From NCBI GenBank assembly GCA_944385265.1, contig CALWWO010000170.1, forward strand, positions 1 through 6,142: 6,142 nucleotides of DNA, in the 5' to 3' direction. Source of the DNA: an uncultured Oscillospiraceae bacterium. GTDB lineage: Bacteria > Bacillota_A > Clostridia > Oscillospirales > Oscillospiraceae. Made by a program: the position numbers and the translations under genes. How positions within the stretch are numbered: position 1 is the first letter of the stretch; each line of letters opens with the position of its first letter. The notes below the pieces were generated by a model. That model saw nothing but the letters and a program-made list of their open reading frames with translations, did not search any database and was not told where the DNA came from. Below are positions 5,600 through 6,142 of this stretch, piece after piece.

Positions 5600-6058
5600 A
5601 TGACAATAACAGAAAAAGCCGCGTATATCAAAGGGCTTGCAGAAGGACTTGAGCTTGATAAGGACAGCAAGGAAGGAAAGCTTTTTGCCGCCATTATCGA
5701 TTTTATTGGAGAGATAGCCGAGGAAGTTACTGCTCTTGATGAGGATATAACTGAAGTGGCAGAGGGACTTGACGCCGTTTCTGAGGATCTTGAAGACGTT
5801 GAAGATATCATCTTCGGCGACGATTACGACGAATATGACGAGTACGACGACGAGTGCGACTGCTGCGGGCATCACCACGGCGACGAGGATGGGGATTTTG
5901 AGGTGTCTGTACAGTGCCCCGCCTGCGACACGGAATTTGTGGTCGATGAAGACGCGCTGGCAGACGGCGAGATCGAATGTCCGAACTGCGGCGAGCTTCT
6001 TGAGTTCGAGTTCGACGGCTACGAGGATGAAGACAGCGAGGACGAGGATAAAGAGTAA
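5600..6058 (+). CDS. acidic coiled-coil/zinc-ribbon protein, CD1247-like
   Basis: A 152-residue, strongly acidic protein. Residues 1-30 (MTITEKAAYIKGLAEGLELD...KEGKLFAAI) match the start of the Clostridia family that I recall as CD1247 N-terminal domain proteins. About 32-72 is a heptad-patterned coiled coil. About 73-86 is a low-complexity Asp/Glu/Tyr stretch. Residues 86-93 read CDCCGHHH, a possible extra metal site. A zinc ribbon follows, with C106-X2-C109 and C127-X2-C130 (CPACDTEF and ECPNCGEL), then an acidic tail. There is no signal peptide or membrane segment. The arrangement suggests an oligomeric, metal-binding adaptor. It has no recognisable catalytic domain, and its function is unknown to me. 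AAGGAGG (5586-5592) is 7 bases before the ATG. It lies 57 bases after efp with no terminator between, so cotranscription and a link to translation are plausible but unproven. Confidence 0.85.
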   Translation: MTITEKAAYIKGLAEGLELDKDSKEGKLFAAIIDFIGEIAEEVTALDEDITEVAEGLDAVSEDLEDVEDIIFGDDYDEYDEYDDECDCCGHHHGDEDGDFEVSVQCPACDTEFVVDEDALADGEIECPNCGELLEFEFDGYEDEDSEDEDKE

Positions 6059-6071
6059 TCAAGCCATATTA

Positions 6072-6106
6072 AAAAACGGGACATGTGAAATACATGTCCC
6101 GTTTTT
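6072..6106. terminator. strong intrinsic terminator after the peptidase-efp-zinc protein cluster
   Basis: AAAAACGGGACATGT (6072-6086) pairs perfectly with ACATGTCCCGTTTTT (6092-6106) around a five-base GAAAT loop: a 15-bp hairpin with a T-run on the plus strand and an A-run before it. It begins 13 bases after the stop at 6058 and closes the plus-strand cluster. The symmetry means it could also stop transcripts arriving from the right on the minus strand. Confidence 0.93.
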
Positions 6107-6135
6107 GCGTGGGTAAGACTTGGGTATCGTATAAT
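6105..6135 (+). promoter_or_regulatory. possible promoter of a gene beyond the right edge
   Basis: A perfect TATAAT (6130-6135) follows the terminator, with TTGCGT (6105-6110) 19 bases upstream, a long spacer and a weak -35. It would drive a plus-strand transcript starting about at the window edge. The gene itself cannot be seen. Confidence 0.3.
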
Positions 6136-6142
6136 GGACAGC

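Noticed and set aside
5326..5811. 161-residue Ser-rich minus-strand frame opposite efp and the zinc protein
   Set aside because: It spans two well-supported genes and their intergenic gap. Its serine richness mirrors Glu/Asp codons on the real strand.
5818..5854. Repeated GAYGAVTAY-like codons as a tandem DNA repeat
   Set aside because: The pattern follows from an Asp/Glu/Tyr-rich protein linker and is not an exact nucleotide repeat.
6117..6142. Start of a tRNA gene at the right edge (TCGTATAATGGACAGC looks like a D-arm)
   Set aside because: The visible bases do not give a proper D-stem, position 9 would be C, and the rest lies outside the window. A -10 box explains TATAAT better.

Overview
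The window looks like chromosomal DNA of a Gram-positive anaerobe of the class Clostridia, probably close to the Oscillospiraceae or a related gut lineage. Four things point this way: strong AGGAGG-type ribosome binding sites, an LPXTG-like surface protein, a RarA-DUF951 pair, and the order M24 peptidase - EF-P - small acidic zinc-ribbon protein. The lineage is inferred from gene content and protein style, without any database search. Base composition and gene density are even throughout. I see no insertion sequence, prophage, CRISPR array, rRNA or complete tRNA.

Layout. Positions 1-501 hold the 3' end of a surface-protein gene that begins outside the window and ends in a sortase-type anchor. 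Positions 502-708 hold a strong two-way terminator and little else. Positions 709-1356 (minus) encode endonuclease III (nth). It diverges from rarA (1469-2734, plus) across a 112-base region with back-to-back predicted promoters. rarA is followed after 3 bases by a small DUF951 gene (2738-2938), which overlaps tail-to-tail by 18 bases with an uncharacterised 247-residue gene on the minus strand (2921-3664). A 148-base divergent region leads to an M24 Xaa-Pro-type aminopeptidase (3813-4877), then efp (4982-5542), then a coiled-coil/zinc-ribbon protein (5600-6058). A strong hairpin terminator closes this cluster at 6072-6106.

How the genes fit together. nth and rarA are both DNA-maintenance genes: base-excision repair and handling of stalled replication forks. 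The second block has a proline/translation theme. EF-P rescues ribosomes stalled on polyproline, the peptidase is predicted to cut Xaa-Pro bonds, and Bacillus subtilis has the same yqhT-efp neighbourhood. Most genes are ordinary housekeeping genes. The least explained items are the minus-strand 247-residue protein, which may be a degenerate TIM barrel, its 18-base overlap with DUF951, the acidic zinc protein behind efp, and the non-canonical SPGTG sorting motif. I do not see convincing evidence of a new multi-gene system.
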